Part shown: piece by piece, positions 18,072-25,763 of the stretch
How the letters are laid out: each line of letters starts with the position of its first letter
How positions within the stretch are numbered: the stretch's first letter is position 1
Source of the DNA: Anaerolineaceae bacterium
GTDB taxonomy: Bacteria > Chloroflexota > Anaerolineae > Aggregatilineales > Phototrophicaceae
Length of the DNA: 64,000 nucleotides
Reading direction: 5' to 3'
Assembly (NCBI GenBank): GCA_020634115.1
Contig: JACKCH010000011.1
Coordinates: 186,001-250,000, forward strand
Program-made: the position numbers and the translations under genes
The notes under the pieces: generated by a model
What the model saw: only the letters and a program-made list of their open reading frames with translations
What the model was told of the DNA's origin: nothing
Databases searched by the model: none

Positions 18072-21005
18072 ATGCCAGCTAACAGCCTCTACAACGATGT
18101 TTTTATCTCGTATTCGCGCAAGGACAGTAATTTCGCGCATCGTATCGTGGATGCGTTGCAGGAGTCCGGGCGCGAGTCGTGGGTGGATTGGGAGGGGATT
18201 CCCTATTCCGCCGATTGGTGGCACGAGATTCAGGCTGGAATCGATTCCGCTGCCGCGTTTGTGTTCATCATCAGTCCGGATTCGCTGGTCTCGCAGGTGT
18301 GTAACCTGGAAGTTGAACATGCACGGAACAACCGCAAGCGTATTATCCCGGTGCTGCACCATAACCCGGAAGGCGCGGACAAGAAGCTTCTGCCGGACAT
18401 CATTCACGGCTGGTACGGCGAAGACTGGCAGCCGGTGGCCGAGAAAAACTGGGAAGCACTCAAGCATCTGAACTGGGTGTTTTTCCGGGAGAAGGACGAT
18501 TTTGACAAGTCCTTCAAAGCCCTGCTGGAAGCCGCCGACCAGGACCCGGAACATCTGCGCTACCACACCCGCCTGCTGGTGCGCGCCCGTGAATGGGAGG
18601 CCAACGGGCGCAAACCGGCCTATGCGCTGCGGGCTGATGACCTGCACCAGGCGGAAATCTGGCTGGCAGCTGCCGGGGACAAAGCACCGCAACCCATACC
18701 GCTGCATCAGGAGTACATCACAGCCAGCCGCGTAGTACAGGCTGACGACGACAAACGCCGCCGCAACCTGCTACAAGCCCGCGTTGGCCTCGCTCTGGCG
18801 ATTGCGCTGGTAGCTTTGTTGGGATTTGTGTTCCTCAACCTGCAAAATGACCAGCAGACCGCTGCGAATGAATCCCTGGCGAACAGTCTCGCTACCAGCA
18901 ACGCGCGCGGCACGCAATCCGCCGAAAACCTGGGACAGGCGCAGAGCCTGGCCTGGGCCGCTTACGCTCAGGAGCGTTATCAGGCCGAAGACACCTTGCT
19001 GGCCCTCTCACTCGCACTGGAAGCCAACCGCATCCCAAACCCACCGCTGTTAGCCCGCGACGCCCTGGCGGAAATCGGCTATGCCATTAGTATTCGCAAA
19101 ATCCTGCGCGGACATACTGAAACTGTAACGAGTGTGGCCTTCAGCCCGGATGGGGGGACGGCGCTCTCTGCCTCAGACGAAGGCACACTGATCTTGTGGG
19201 ACGTGGCAAGCGGGGAGATACTGCGCACTCTGCGCGGTCATACTGGCGGCGTATACAGTGTGGCGTTCAGCCCGGATGGACAAACCGCCCTCTCCGCGTC
19301 ACATGATACCACGCTGATTCTGTGGGATGTGGCGAGCGGGGAGACACTGCACACGCTACGCGGTCATACCAACAGGGTGTCGAGCGTAGCCTTCAGCCCG
19401 GACGGGAGGACGGCGCTCTCCGGCTCATGGGACGGCACACTGATCTTGTGGGACGTGGCGAGTGGTCAGCCCATCCGCACTTTGACCGGGCATACTGAAA
19501 TTGTGACGAGTGTGGCCTTCAGCCCGGATGGAGAGACGGTGCTCTCCGGGTCGTATGACAACACGCTGATCCTATGGGACGTGGCGAGTGGGCAACCGCT
19601 GCACACCTTGACCGGGCATAGCGACCATGTAACGAGTGTGGCCTTCAGCCCGGATGGGGGGACGGCGCTCTCCGGCTCTGCTGACGATACGTTGATTCTG
19701 TGGGATGCGGCAAGCGGGGAGATACTGCGCACGCTACGCGGGCATATCAGTTGGGTAAACAGTGTGGCCTTCAGCCCGGATGGGGAGACAGTGCTCTCCG
19801 GGTCGTATGACAACACGTTGATCCTATGGGACATGGCGAGTGGGCAGCCGCTGCGTACCCTGCGCGGGCATGCTGGTTGGATAAACAGTGTGGCCTTCAG
19901 CCCGGATGGAGCGATGGCACTCTCCGCCTCCCAAGACGATACCTTGATCCTGTGGGACGTGGCGACGAGCGGGGAGGCGCTCCGCACGCTGCACGAGCAT
20001 ACCGATTGGGTAAACAGTGTGGCGTTTAGCCCGGATGGGCAGACGGTGCTCTCCGGCTCTGTTGACACCACACTGATCTTGTGGGATGTGGCAAGCGGGG
20101 AGGTGCTCCGCACGCTGCGCGGGCATACTGACCCGGTGAGCAGCGTGGCGTTCAGCCCGGATGGGGGGACGGCGCTCTCCGGGTCATGGGACAATACGTT
20201 GATCCTGTGGGATGTGGCAAGCGGGGAGGCGCTCCGCACGTTTACCGGTCATACTAGCTTGGTGAACAGTGTGGCGTTCAGCCCGGATGGAGCGACGGCG
20301 CTCTCTGCCTCAGGTGACAACACGTTGATCCTATGGGACGTAGCAAGCGGGGAGATACGGCGCACGCTGCGCGGGCATACCAGTGAGGTGTTGAGTGTGG
20401 CGTTCAGCCCGGATGGGCAGACGGCCCTCTCTGCCTCAGACAATAGCACGCTAATCCTGTGGGAAGTGGCGAGTGGGGAGGCGCTGCGTACGCTGCACGG
20501 GCATACCAACAGGGTGACGAGCGCGATGTTCAGCCCGGATGGGCAGACGGCGCTCTCCGGCTCATGGGACGGCACGCTGATCCTGTGGGAAGTGGCGAGT
20601 GGGAAGGTACTTCGGACTCTACGAGGGCATACCAACAGGGTGACGAGCGCGGTGTTCAGCCCGGATGGGCAGATGGCACTCTCCGGCTCTGCTGACACCA
20701 CACTGATCTTATGGGATGTTGTCAGCGGGAAGGCGCTGCACACGCTGCGAGGGCATACCAATAGGGTGACAGGCGTGGTGTTCAGCCCGGATGGGCAGAC
20801 GGCACTTTCCAGTTCGTGGGATAAAACGTTGATTTTGTGGCCGATTCGGACGAAAGATGAGCTAGTCGCGTGGGTGTATGCTAACCGCGCGGTTGAGCCG
20901 CTCACCTGTGTCCAACGGGCACTGTACAACGTCACGCCACTGTGTGATGACGCCGGGAATATGCCGGTTCTGACGCCCCGGCCCACGGTGACGGCTGCGC
21001 CGTGA
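18072..21005 (+). CDS. TIR - transmembrane - 14x WD40 protein
   Basis: The 977-aa product opens with a TIR domain (~1-140: DVFISYSRKDS, WVDWEGIPYSADWW, then SQVCNLEVEHA with the position of the NADase catalytic Glu). A membrane helix lies near 237-258 (VGLALAIALVALLGFVFLN). A helical linker (LALSLALEANRIPNPPL) is followed by fourteen 42-residue WD40 repeats from residue ~348, built on SVAFSPDG..ALSGS..TLILWDVASGE, and a cap ending in PLTCVQRA...TPLC. The repeats are strikingly uniform at protein and DNA level. TIR domains commonly hydrolyse NAD+ or make cyclic ADP-ribose variants as cell-death or alarm signals, with the propellers as ligand sensors. It is divergent from the kinase giant across 247 bp. 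Confidence 0.93.
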   Translation: MPANSLYNDVFISYSRKDSNFAHRIVDALQESGRESWVDWEGIPYSADWWHEIQAGIDSAAAFVFIISPDSLVSQVCNLEVEHARNNRKRIIPVLHHNPEGADKKLLPDIIHGWYGEDWQPVAEKNWEALKHLNWVFFREKDDFDKSFKALLEAADQDPEHLRYHTRLLVRAREWEANGRKPAYALRADDLHQAEIWLAAAGDKAPQPIPLHQEYITASRVVQADDDKRRRNLLQARVGLALAIALVALLGFVFLNLQNDQQTAANESLANSLATSNARGTQSAENLGQAQSLAWAAYAQERYQAEDTLLALSLALEANRIPNPPLLARDALAEIGYAISIRKILRGHTETVTSVAFSPDGGTALSASDEGTLILWDVASGEILRTLRGHTGGVYSVAFSPDGQTALSASHDTTLILWDVASGETLHTLRGHTNRVSSVAFSPDGRTALSGSWDGTLILWDVASGQPIRTLTGHTEIVTSVAFSPDGETVLSGSYDNTLILWDVASGQPLHTLTGHSDHVTSVAFSPDGGTALSGSADDTLILWDAASGEILRTLRGHISWVNSVAFSPDGETVLSGSYDNTLILWDMASGQPLRTLRGHAGWINSVAFSPDGAMALSASQDDTLILWDVATSGEALRTLHEHTDWVNSVAFSPDGQTVLSGSVDTTLILWDVASGEVLRTLRGHTDPVSSVAFSPDGGTALSGSWDNTLILWDVASGEALRTFTGHTSLVNSVAFSPDGATALSASGDNTLILWDVASGEIRRTLRGHTSEVLSVAFSPDGQTALSASDNSTLILWEVASGEALRTLHGHTNRVTSAMFSPDGQTALSGSWDGTLILWEVASGKVLRTLRGHTNRVTSAVFSPDGQMALSGSADTTLILWDVVSGKALHTLRGHTNRVTGVVFSPDGQTALSSSWDKTLILWPIRTKDELVAWVYANRAVEPLTCVQRALYNVTPLCDDAGNMPVLTPRPTVTAAP
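19113..20880 (+). repeat. Fourteen near-identical 126-bp tandem repeats encoding WD40 blades
   Basis: The unit is 42 codons, and long stretches such as TTCAGCCCGGATGG recur in every copy. Repeat 7 carries one extra codon. Differences cluster at the two residues after the conserved His-Thr, at the residue after SPDG, and around the S-x-D turn. The pattern suggests recent unit duplication or gene conversion with selection on surface positions. Confidence 0.9.
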
Positions 21006-21068
21006 GCTTCGCGCCGAAGGGATCAATCTCTCACGAGTAGCAGGGGTGCTGTCCAAAGAGAGCAGGAG

Positions 21069-22364
21069 TCACTCCATTTCCTCCAGCACCGAGTAGAGCA
21101 GTTCCAGCAGGACATCGCGCACGCTGTGCGGGTCACGGGCCACGCATGGAACCAACTTGATGCCAGCGTCAACCCGCAGCGCGATACGTAAATCTTCCGG
21201 CGACCAGGCATCGGGGTGATCCTGCTTATTGGCGGCGACGATAAACGGGGTCGGAGCGTAGGCGCGGAAGGTATCCAGGATGCTTTTCGCCTCGCGGAAG
21301 GTTTCGGGCTTGCTGCTGTCAATCAACACGATGAATCCGAGCATCCCTTCCGCCAGGATTTCCCACATAAAGTCAAACCGCCGTTGGCCGGGTGTCCCGA
21401 ATAAATACAGGACGAGTTCCTCATCAACGGTAATGCGCCCAAAGTCCATAGCGACGGTGGTCTGCTCTTTGACCTCTTTTTCCGCCGGGGTGGTGATTTC
21501 GCGCTCAGTAGAAACCACATCAATTTCGCTAATCGAGCGGATAAACTCGGTTTTACCGGCACTGAATGGCCCGGTGATGACGATTTTCACGGTCTGGATG
21601 CGTTTGGCCGGGGGTGTCGCCGGTTTAGGAGCGGCGGGCGCGTTCGCAGGGCGGGGGCTGCTGGTCTGCGTCCCCGGTTCAGGTTCGCCCTCTTTGCCAC
21701 CCCGTAACTGTCGCAGAGCCTTCTGGCAGGCGTAGCGCAAATCGAGGTCGGTGCTTTCCAGGAAGGCTTCCAGCACCGGGATCACCCGCGAGTCGCCAAT
21801 CTGCCCCAAACGGGTCGCCGCATCCGCCCTCCGCCACCACTTGCTCTGCGGGTTCTGTAACAACTGAACCGCTTTTGAGGCTTCCAACGAGAGCGGCGCC
21901 AGGTCAATGGTCGGGACTTTCTCCGCTGCTTGGGGCGGCGTGGGTTTTATACTTTCTCGCTGTTCGATCCCCAGATAATTACGGATACCGGCGGAAAGCA
22001 GGCGCATCCCCCGCTGGAATTCGCTGGGGTTGCGAATATCAATCCACTGGGCCGTGATGTAGCCGAAGGGGACTGAACTCTTCTCATCGCCTACGGCCAT
22101 AATCGGGAAGATACGCACGTCCTGGGCCTCAGCATAGTTCATTTCTTCGCGCACCCAGGGCGACTTCTTGGATTCAGGCGAAAGAATGACCACCAGACAA
22201 TCGGCGCTCTCCAGCGCATTTTCAATGGACTCTTTCCAGGAACGGGTACCCGGTTCGAGCTTCTCATCCGTCCATACTGGCAGGTTGTCTTCCCGCAGCT
22301 TATCCCGCACCTGCTGCATGATCGCGCTGTCTTTGCGGCTGTAGCTTAAAAATACATGTCCCAT
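21069..22364 (-). CDS. TIR - HEAT - small GTPase fusion
   Basis: In this 431-aa protein the TIR domain occupies ~1-140 (HVFLSYSRKDS, WTDEKLEPGTRSWKESI, SPWVREEMNYA with the catalytic-position Glu). A short HEAT-like stretch follows at ~155-225 (RADAATRLGQIGDSRVIPVL), then a Pro/Ala-rich linker. From ~255 there is a Ras/Arf-type GTPase: G1 TGPFSAGKTEF, G3 LFGTPGQRRF and G4 AANKQD. The GTPase resembles the small prokaryotic GTPases of the MglA/COG2229 type. Coupling a GTP switch to a TIR effector is unusual; I infer that the GTPase state gates TIR assembly. The gene is convergent with the TIR-WD40 gene (63 bp apart), so it is not in the same operon. Confidence 0.88.
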   Translation of the reverse strand: MGHVFLSYSRKDSAIMQQVRDKLREDNLPVWTDEKLEPGTRSWKESIENALESADCLVVILSPESKKSPWVREEMNYAEAQDVRIFPIMAVGDEKSSVPFGYITAQWIDIRNPSEFQRGMRLLSAGIRNYLGIEQRESIKPTPPQAAEKVPTIDLAPLSLEASKAVQLLQNPQSKWWRRADAATRLGQIGDSRVIPVLEAFLESTDLDLRYACQKALRQLRGGKEGEPEPGTQTSSPRPANAPAAPKPATPPAKRIQTVKIVITGPFSAGKTEFIRSISEIDVVSTEREITTPAEKEVKEQTTVAMDFGRITVDEELVLYLFGTPGQRRFDFMWEILAEGMLGFIVLIDSSKPETFREAKSILDTFRAYAPTPFIVAANKQDHPDAWSPEDLRIALRVDAGIKLVPCVARDPHSVRDVLLELLYSVLEEME

Positions 22365-22627
22365 CGCGTATCTCTGAATTTTAGACGTATCTTCCTATTC
22401 TACCTTGTGAAGCCTAGATATAACATAAAATTCGCCATACAGACAAACCCAATGGTCGCTTCAGGACTCGGAATTCGCCGGGTTTTCCTGGGCGAGACCA
22501 TGTAAGACGAATCTGTACACACTGTTCCGGCCTGATCGATTTATCAAAAACGTAAATCCCCCTAAAAGATGGGGGGACATCGAGCCGCAATCACGCCTAT
22601 ACTGGGTGCAATAAGGGAGCAGGGATT

Positions 22628-23017
22628 TTGAGACGAATTCATATGGACTACCCATTCTTAGAACCTGACGAACACGCTATCGAAACTTATACCGTCCAGT
22701 ACGTGCAGTGGCTGAATGATGAATGGATTGGCCGAGGCGAGTGGCTGCAAGCGGTGGTCACAAATCGCCGTCTCATGCTGATCCCGCCGGAAGATGGCCT
22801 GCGTGGCAAGGTGGATTCCGTCCGTTATGCGGAGATTAACCGGGTGTGGAATCTGTGCCTGGGCAAACGTGACGGCGTGCTGTTGCGCCTCAAGAATCGC
22901 CAGCACCTCTACCTGTATGTGGATTGGAGCCAGGGCAACAGGCTGGCACATCATCTGCAGGAACGCATGACTCAGCCCACACGTCCCCGCATTCTACCCC
23001 GGCTGCGTTTCACATAA
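22628..23017 (+). CDS. Small PH/GRAM-like protein of unknown function
   Basis: The 129-aa product alternates beta-strand segments with Trp residues (GEWLQAVVTNRRLMLIP, VRYAEINRVWNLCLGKRDG), a pattern seen in bacterial PH-like or GRAM-like domains; this is a weak call. The start is uncertain. TTG 22628 has AAGGGAG 7 nt upstream, whereas the in-frame ATG at 22643 has no good ribosome site at normal distance. It stands alone between the TIR-GTPase gene and an orphan gene, on its own promoter. Confidence 0.65.
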   Translation: MRRIHMDYPFLEPDEHAIETYTVQYVQWLNDEWIGRGEWLQAVVTNRRLMLIPPEDGLRGKVDSVRYAEINRVWNLCLGKRDGVLLRLKNRQHLYLYVDWSQGNRLAHHLQERMTQPTRPRILPRLRFT

Positions 23018-23075
23018 ACGCCCGGCCAATCGCGCTCTATCCGCCCGTTTCTAACCTGTTTCTAACGGGAAACGC

Positions 23076-23103
23076 TGGACAAATGTTCTAATTTCCTTAT
23101 AAT
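23076..23103 (+). promoter_or_regulatory. Promoter of the orphan 181-aa gene
   Basis: TGGACA (23076-23081), 16-bp spacer and a perfect TATAAT (23098-23103). Transcription would start near 23110, which makes ATG 23138 (AAGGATGAG upstream) the likely start codon. Confidence 0.7.
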
Positions 23104-23137
23104 AGAATGTATGTTCTATTTAAGGATGAGCGCGATC

Positions 23138-23683
23138 ATGACACCATCCACAATTCTGTCCCTTTCAGACGACCAGGCCCAAGCCTACCTGGAATCGCGC
23201 CTTCAAGCGACGCTGGAACACAGCTTCCGTACGTTGGGCGGGCGCGTGATGGCCTATCTGGAGACGCGGGGACACCTGCCGGTGACATTCTGGATGGAGG
23301 GGTATGATTTCCTGGCTAAATCACTGGCTCCAGCACTGACGGAAGGGCTGCGGATGGGGATTGAGCGGGTTGAGCCGAGCCGCACCGGGCGCAACAGGCG
23401 ATTCAACCATAATGCACAGATGCAAACGGTGGTCTGCCAGTTTGCCAGCGAACTGGCGCGGGACGTGACTGATCAGGCCGGGTGTTTGGTAGGCGACCTG
23501 CTCGCCGAGGAAGCGGGGCTCACAGAGGTCACAGCCAGGCTGATACATCGAGGCCCGTTGAGCACAGCGAGTGCCTTTCAATGGGCGGTTAGCGAGGCGC
23601 GGCGGCTGCTGGCGGCAGGTCAGCTACTCGCCCAACCCACGTCACCAGAAACACGCGGCGTTTATATGCGATTGCTAAGTTAA
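23138..23683 (+). CDS. Hypothetical protein, helical
   Basis: The product has 181 aa from ATG 23138. It is rich in Leu, Ala and Arg, with predicted helices throughout (TLEHSFRTLGGRVMAYLE, AVSEARRLLAAGQLL), two Cys residues and no signal peptide or membrane span. I do not recognise the family. It has its own strong promoter and no co-directional neighbour closer than the small basic-protein gene downstream, which has a separate promoter. Upstream in-frame ATGs at 23111 and 23126 lie at or too near the predicted transcription start. Confidence 0.65.
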   Translation: MTPSTILSLSDDQAQAYLESRLQATLEHSFRTLGGRVMAYLETRGHLPVTFWMEGYDFLAKSLAPALTEGLRMGIERVEPSRTGRNRRFNHNAQMQTVVCQFASELARDVTDQAGCLVGDLLAEEAGLTEVTARLIHRGPLSTASAFQWAVSEARRLLAAGQLLAQPTSPETRGVYMRLLS

Positions 23684-23703
23684 ATTATTCGAACTTTAAG
23701 GGC

Positions 23704-23733
23704 TTGCAGTGTTGCGCTAAGTAGGACTATGCT
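23704..23733 (+). promoter_or_regulatory. Promoter of the small basic-protein gene
   Basis: TTGCAG (23704-23709), 18-bp spacer, TATGCT (23728-23733). Moderate match; it agrees with the position of the GTG start and AAGGAG ribosome site downstream. Confidence 0.5.
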
Positions 23734-23802
23734 AGAATGGTATTCAGGGGAGACATCTCCTTAAGACTTAATCACCAGCCTCACAAACAAGGAGAAACAG
23801 CA

Positions 23803-23997
23803 GTGGCTATTGAATTCTATGATGTGAAACTCCGCAAGAAGGTTGCCCTGGACGATAAAGACGTGATGAAAACCACCTTCACCACCAAGAACGGCCAGAC
23901 CCGCTATGGTCTGCGTGGCAAGACCAAGGACGGGCGCAACCTAACGAAATTCGTCAGCAAGGCCCAGTGGGACGAACTGAAGCTGAAAGAAGGCTAG
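23803..23997 (+). CDS. Small basic protein of unknown function (64 aa)
   Basis: I take the GTG at 23803 as start because AAGGAGAAA lies at ideal distance; extension to an ATG at 23737 would put the start at the promoter. The product is lysine-rich (FYDVKLRKKVALDDKDV, TTKNGQTRYGLRGKTKDG) and probably a compact beta fold. A strong terminator directly follows, so it forms a short dedicated transcript, as is usual for abundant small proteins. I know no function. The compact charged fold would suit a nucleic-acid or protein partner, but that is speculation. Confidence 0.75.
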   Translation: MAIEFYDVKLRKKVALDDKDVMKTTFTTKNGQTRYGLRGKTKDGRNLTKFVSKAQWDELKLKEG

Positions 23998-24020
23998 GCT
24001 AAGCGCATTCGTACCACCGA

Positions 24021-24048
24021 CCCGCCCTCCCCGAGAGCGGGTTTTTTT
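24021..24048 (+). terminator. Intrinsic terminator
   Basis: CCCGC / GCGGG stem with an 11-nt loop followed by seven T, 24 nt after the stop of the small basic-protein gene. Confidence 0.85.
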
Positions 24049-24069
24049 GTTTATAGGAATTTCGCCGCC

Positions 24070-24834
24070 TTAGAATTCCACCCCCGCCCGCCGCAGTTTG
24101 CGCTCAATCTGGACGCGGGTATCGCGCATCGAAAGCTCCAGGTAGGGCAGCCCCAACCAGGCGTTCATGAAACCGAAAATCGCCCCGGTCACGACCCGGA
24201 AAATCGGCAGTGTCTCGCGCGGCGGCCAGAAGTTGAAGGGCGGATAGCCGAATAACTGACTGAAGCCGTCCAACCCAATCGGGACGAGGCCGACAAACAC
24301 GTACAACCAGATTGGCACCGGGCGCAGGTGGCGGCGCACAAAGGGAATACTGTACAGCAGCGCACCGATGAAGATGGCGATGTAGATCGAAATATCGCGC
24401 TCGCACAGAGTCAGCTTGTAGCCCATCTGCTCGTTCCCCACGAAATCGCGGGCGGTGAACTGGAATCCCGGCGTGAAGGCGTACAGGTCACCTACCGGCC
24501 CGCCAATCGGGTTGACGCTGGTGGGGGCGAACTGGGGCAGGTTGGCAACTTCCGTCTCAAAGGGAATGAGATCAGTGCCGGAGATGGCGCGTGGATAAAC
24601 CGCTTGCTCCCCGAACAGGAAGAACGAGCGAAACGCGAACTGGTGGCACATCGGGCTGTAGAGGGTGTAGAGGACACGCGCCGGGCCAGTAGCGCCGACT
24701 TTCATCAGGATGGGCGCAGCGAACGGCAGCGTAATATACAGGCCGACAATCAACGTGGCGATGCGCAACCAGTTGCGGGTAATCCGTAAGAGAAACAGAT
24801 TCAATCGAATCGCAGTCCGGCGGTTTTGGGTCAT
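24070..24834 (-). CDS. DUF2085-type membrane protein
   Basis: The 254-aa product has four or more membrane helices. Family marks are the Cys-His-Gln motif MCHQFAFRSFF, the later CERDISIYIAIF, and the Gly-Leu-Asp-Gly segment GLVPIGLDGFSQLFG with PPRETLP. DUF2085 proteins are widespread in Chloroflexota and have no established activity; the paired Cys/His residues suggest metal or redox chemistry at the membrane. It is monocistronic, with its 3' end facing the terminator of the small basic-protein gene. Confidence 0.85.
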   Translation of the reverse strand: MTQNRRTAIRLNLFLLRITRNWLRIATLIVGLYITLPFAAPILMKVGATGPARVLYTLYSPMCHQFAFRSFFLFGEQAVYPRAISGTDLIPFETEVANLPQFAPTSVNPIGGPVGDLYAFTPGFQFTARDFVGNEQMGYKLTLCERDISIYIAIFIGALLYSIPFVRRHLRPVPIWLYVFVGLVPIGLDGFSQLFGYPPFNFWPPRETLPIFRVVTGAIFGFMNAWLGLPYLELSMRDTRVQIERKLRRAGVEF

Positions 24835-25068
24835 GAGTCTCTACGTCCGTTGGTAAACTCACATACTGAAATTTCTGAAACACGTTACATTAGATACACT
24901 TCACGGCATTATCAGCAAGCATACACTGCTCCCCCATAGGTCGCAATGCAGAGTTGCGAATTGCCTTGCTGGGGTTTTGTGGATAAGATGTTGGCCCATA
25001 CGATGCGCTGAGTCTGCAATAACCCAGCTAACCGCTGGCTCTGACAACCAACAACTGACAACTACCCT

Positions 25069-25743
25069 ATGCCCACACCTGACTCCCATGAAACTGCTCC
25101 ACCCGAGTCGCTACTGTCACCCGACACACTGCGACTGGCGCTGGATATGCCCTGGAAAGCCCGCAACGAGATCGAGCGACTCTTACTGCTGCCTCTGGCG
25201 CGGATTCAGTTTGCGCTGGCGGGGGTTGTTTGGGGTGTGGGGTGGAAACTCTACGGCCTGCCGATCATCCAGAAGCACCGCCGCAGCACGCTCACCTTCG
25301 GGGCGCGGCTGGAACTGCGCTCGACCCACCGCAGCAACCCGCTAGGCCCGAATCGCCCGGTGATCCTCAGCACGCGCCGTCCGGGGGCGTCGCTGGTAAT
25401 CGGCGACGATTTCGGCATGACCGGCGGAAGCATCGTGGCGGAAGAAAAAATCGTCATCGGGAATCGGGTCACGGTGGGCGCGAATACCATCATCGCGGAT
25501 ACGGATTTTCACCCGCTGGACGCCCTGGCACGGCAGCACCTCCCACTGGATGGCGCGATAGCGCCCATCACCATTGAAGATGACGTGTTTATCGGAATGC
25601 AGTCGCTGATCCTCAAAGGGGTGATGATTGGCGCAGGGAGCATCATTGGCGCGGGCAGCGTGGTGACACGCAGCATCCCGGCGGGCGTCATCGCTGCCGG
25701 AAACCCGGCTCAGGTCATCCGGGCGCTAGAGTCTGAAACGTGA
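25069..25743 (+). CDS. Left-handed beta-helix (hexapeptide) acyltransferase
   Basis: The N-terminal ~75 residues of the 224-aa product are helical. They are followed by hexapeptide repeats forming a left-handed beta helix (IVAEEKIVIGNRVTVGANTI, then DDVFIGMQSLILKGVMIGAG) with the typical ending GAGSVVTRSIPAGVIAAGNPA. These enzymes, such as maltose/galactoside or polysaccharide O-acetyltransferases, transfer acetyl groups from acetyl-CoA to sugars. DTDFHPLD supplies the catalytic-type His. The stop overlaps the extended frame of the TIR gene, whose ATG is 20 nt away, so the two are probably co-transcribed. Confidence 0.88.
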   Translation: MPTPDSHETAPPESLLSPDTLRLALDMPWKARNEIERLLLLPLARIQFALAGVVWGVGWKLYGLPIIQKHRRSTLTFGARLELRSTHRSNPLGPNRPVILSTRRPGASLVIGDDFGMTGGSIVAEEKIVIGNRVTVGANTIIADTDFHPLDALARQHLPLDGAIAPITIEDDVFIGMQSLILKGVMIGAGSIIGAGSVVTRSIPAGVIAAGNPAQVIRALESET

Positions 25744-25763
25744 TTTCGGATAAGGGAAAGCCC

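Noticed and set aside
19113..20880. Regular repeat array that could look like a CRISPR or satellite
   Set aside because: The unit is 126 bp and in frame, encodes WD40 blades, and has no short palindromic repeat with unique spacers.
19466..20986. Long minus-strand open frames opposite the TIR-WD40 repeats
   Set aside because: They are antisense shadows kept open by the repeated codons of the WD40 units; their Ser/Pro-rich peptides show no family pattern and no ribosome site.
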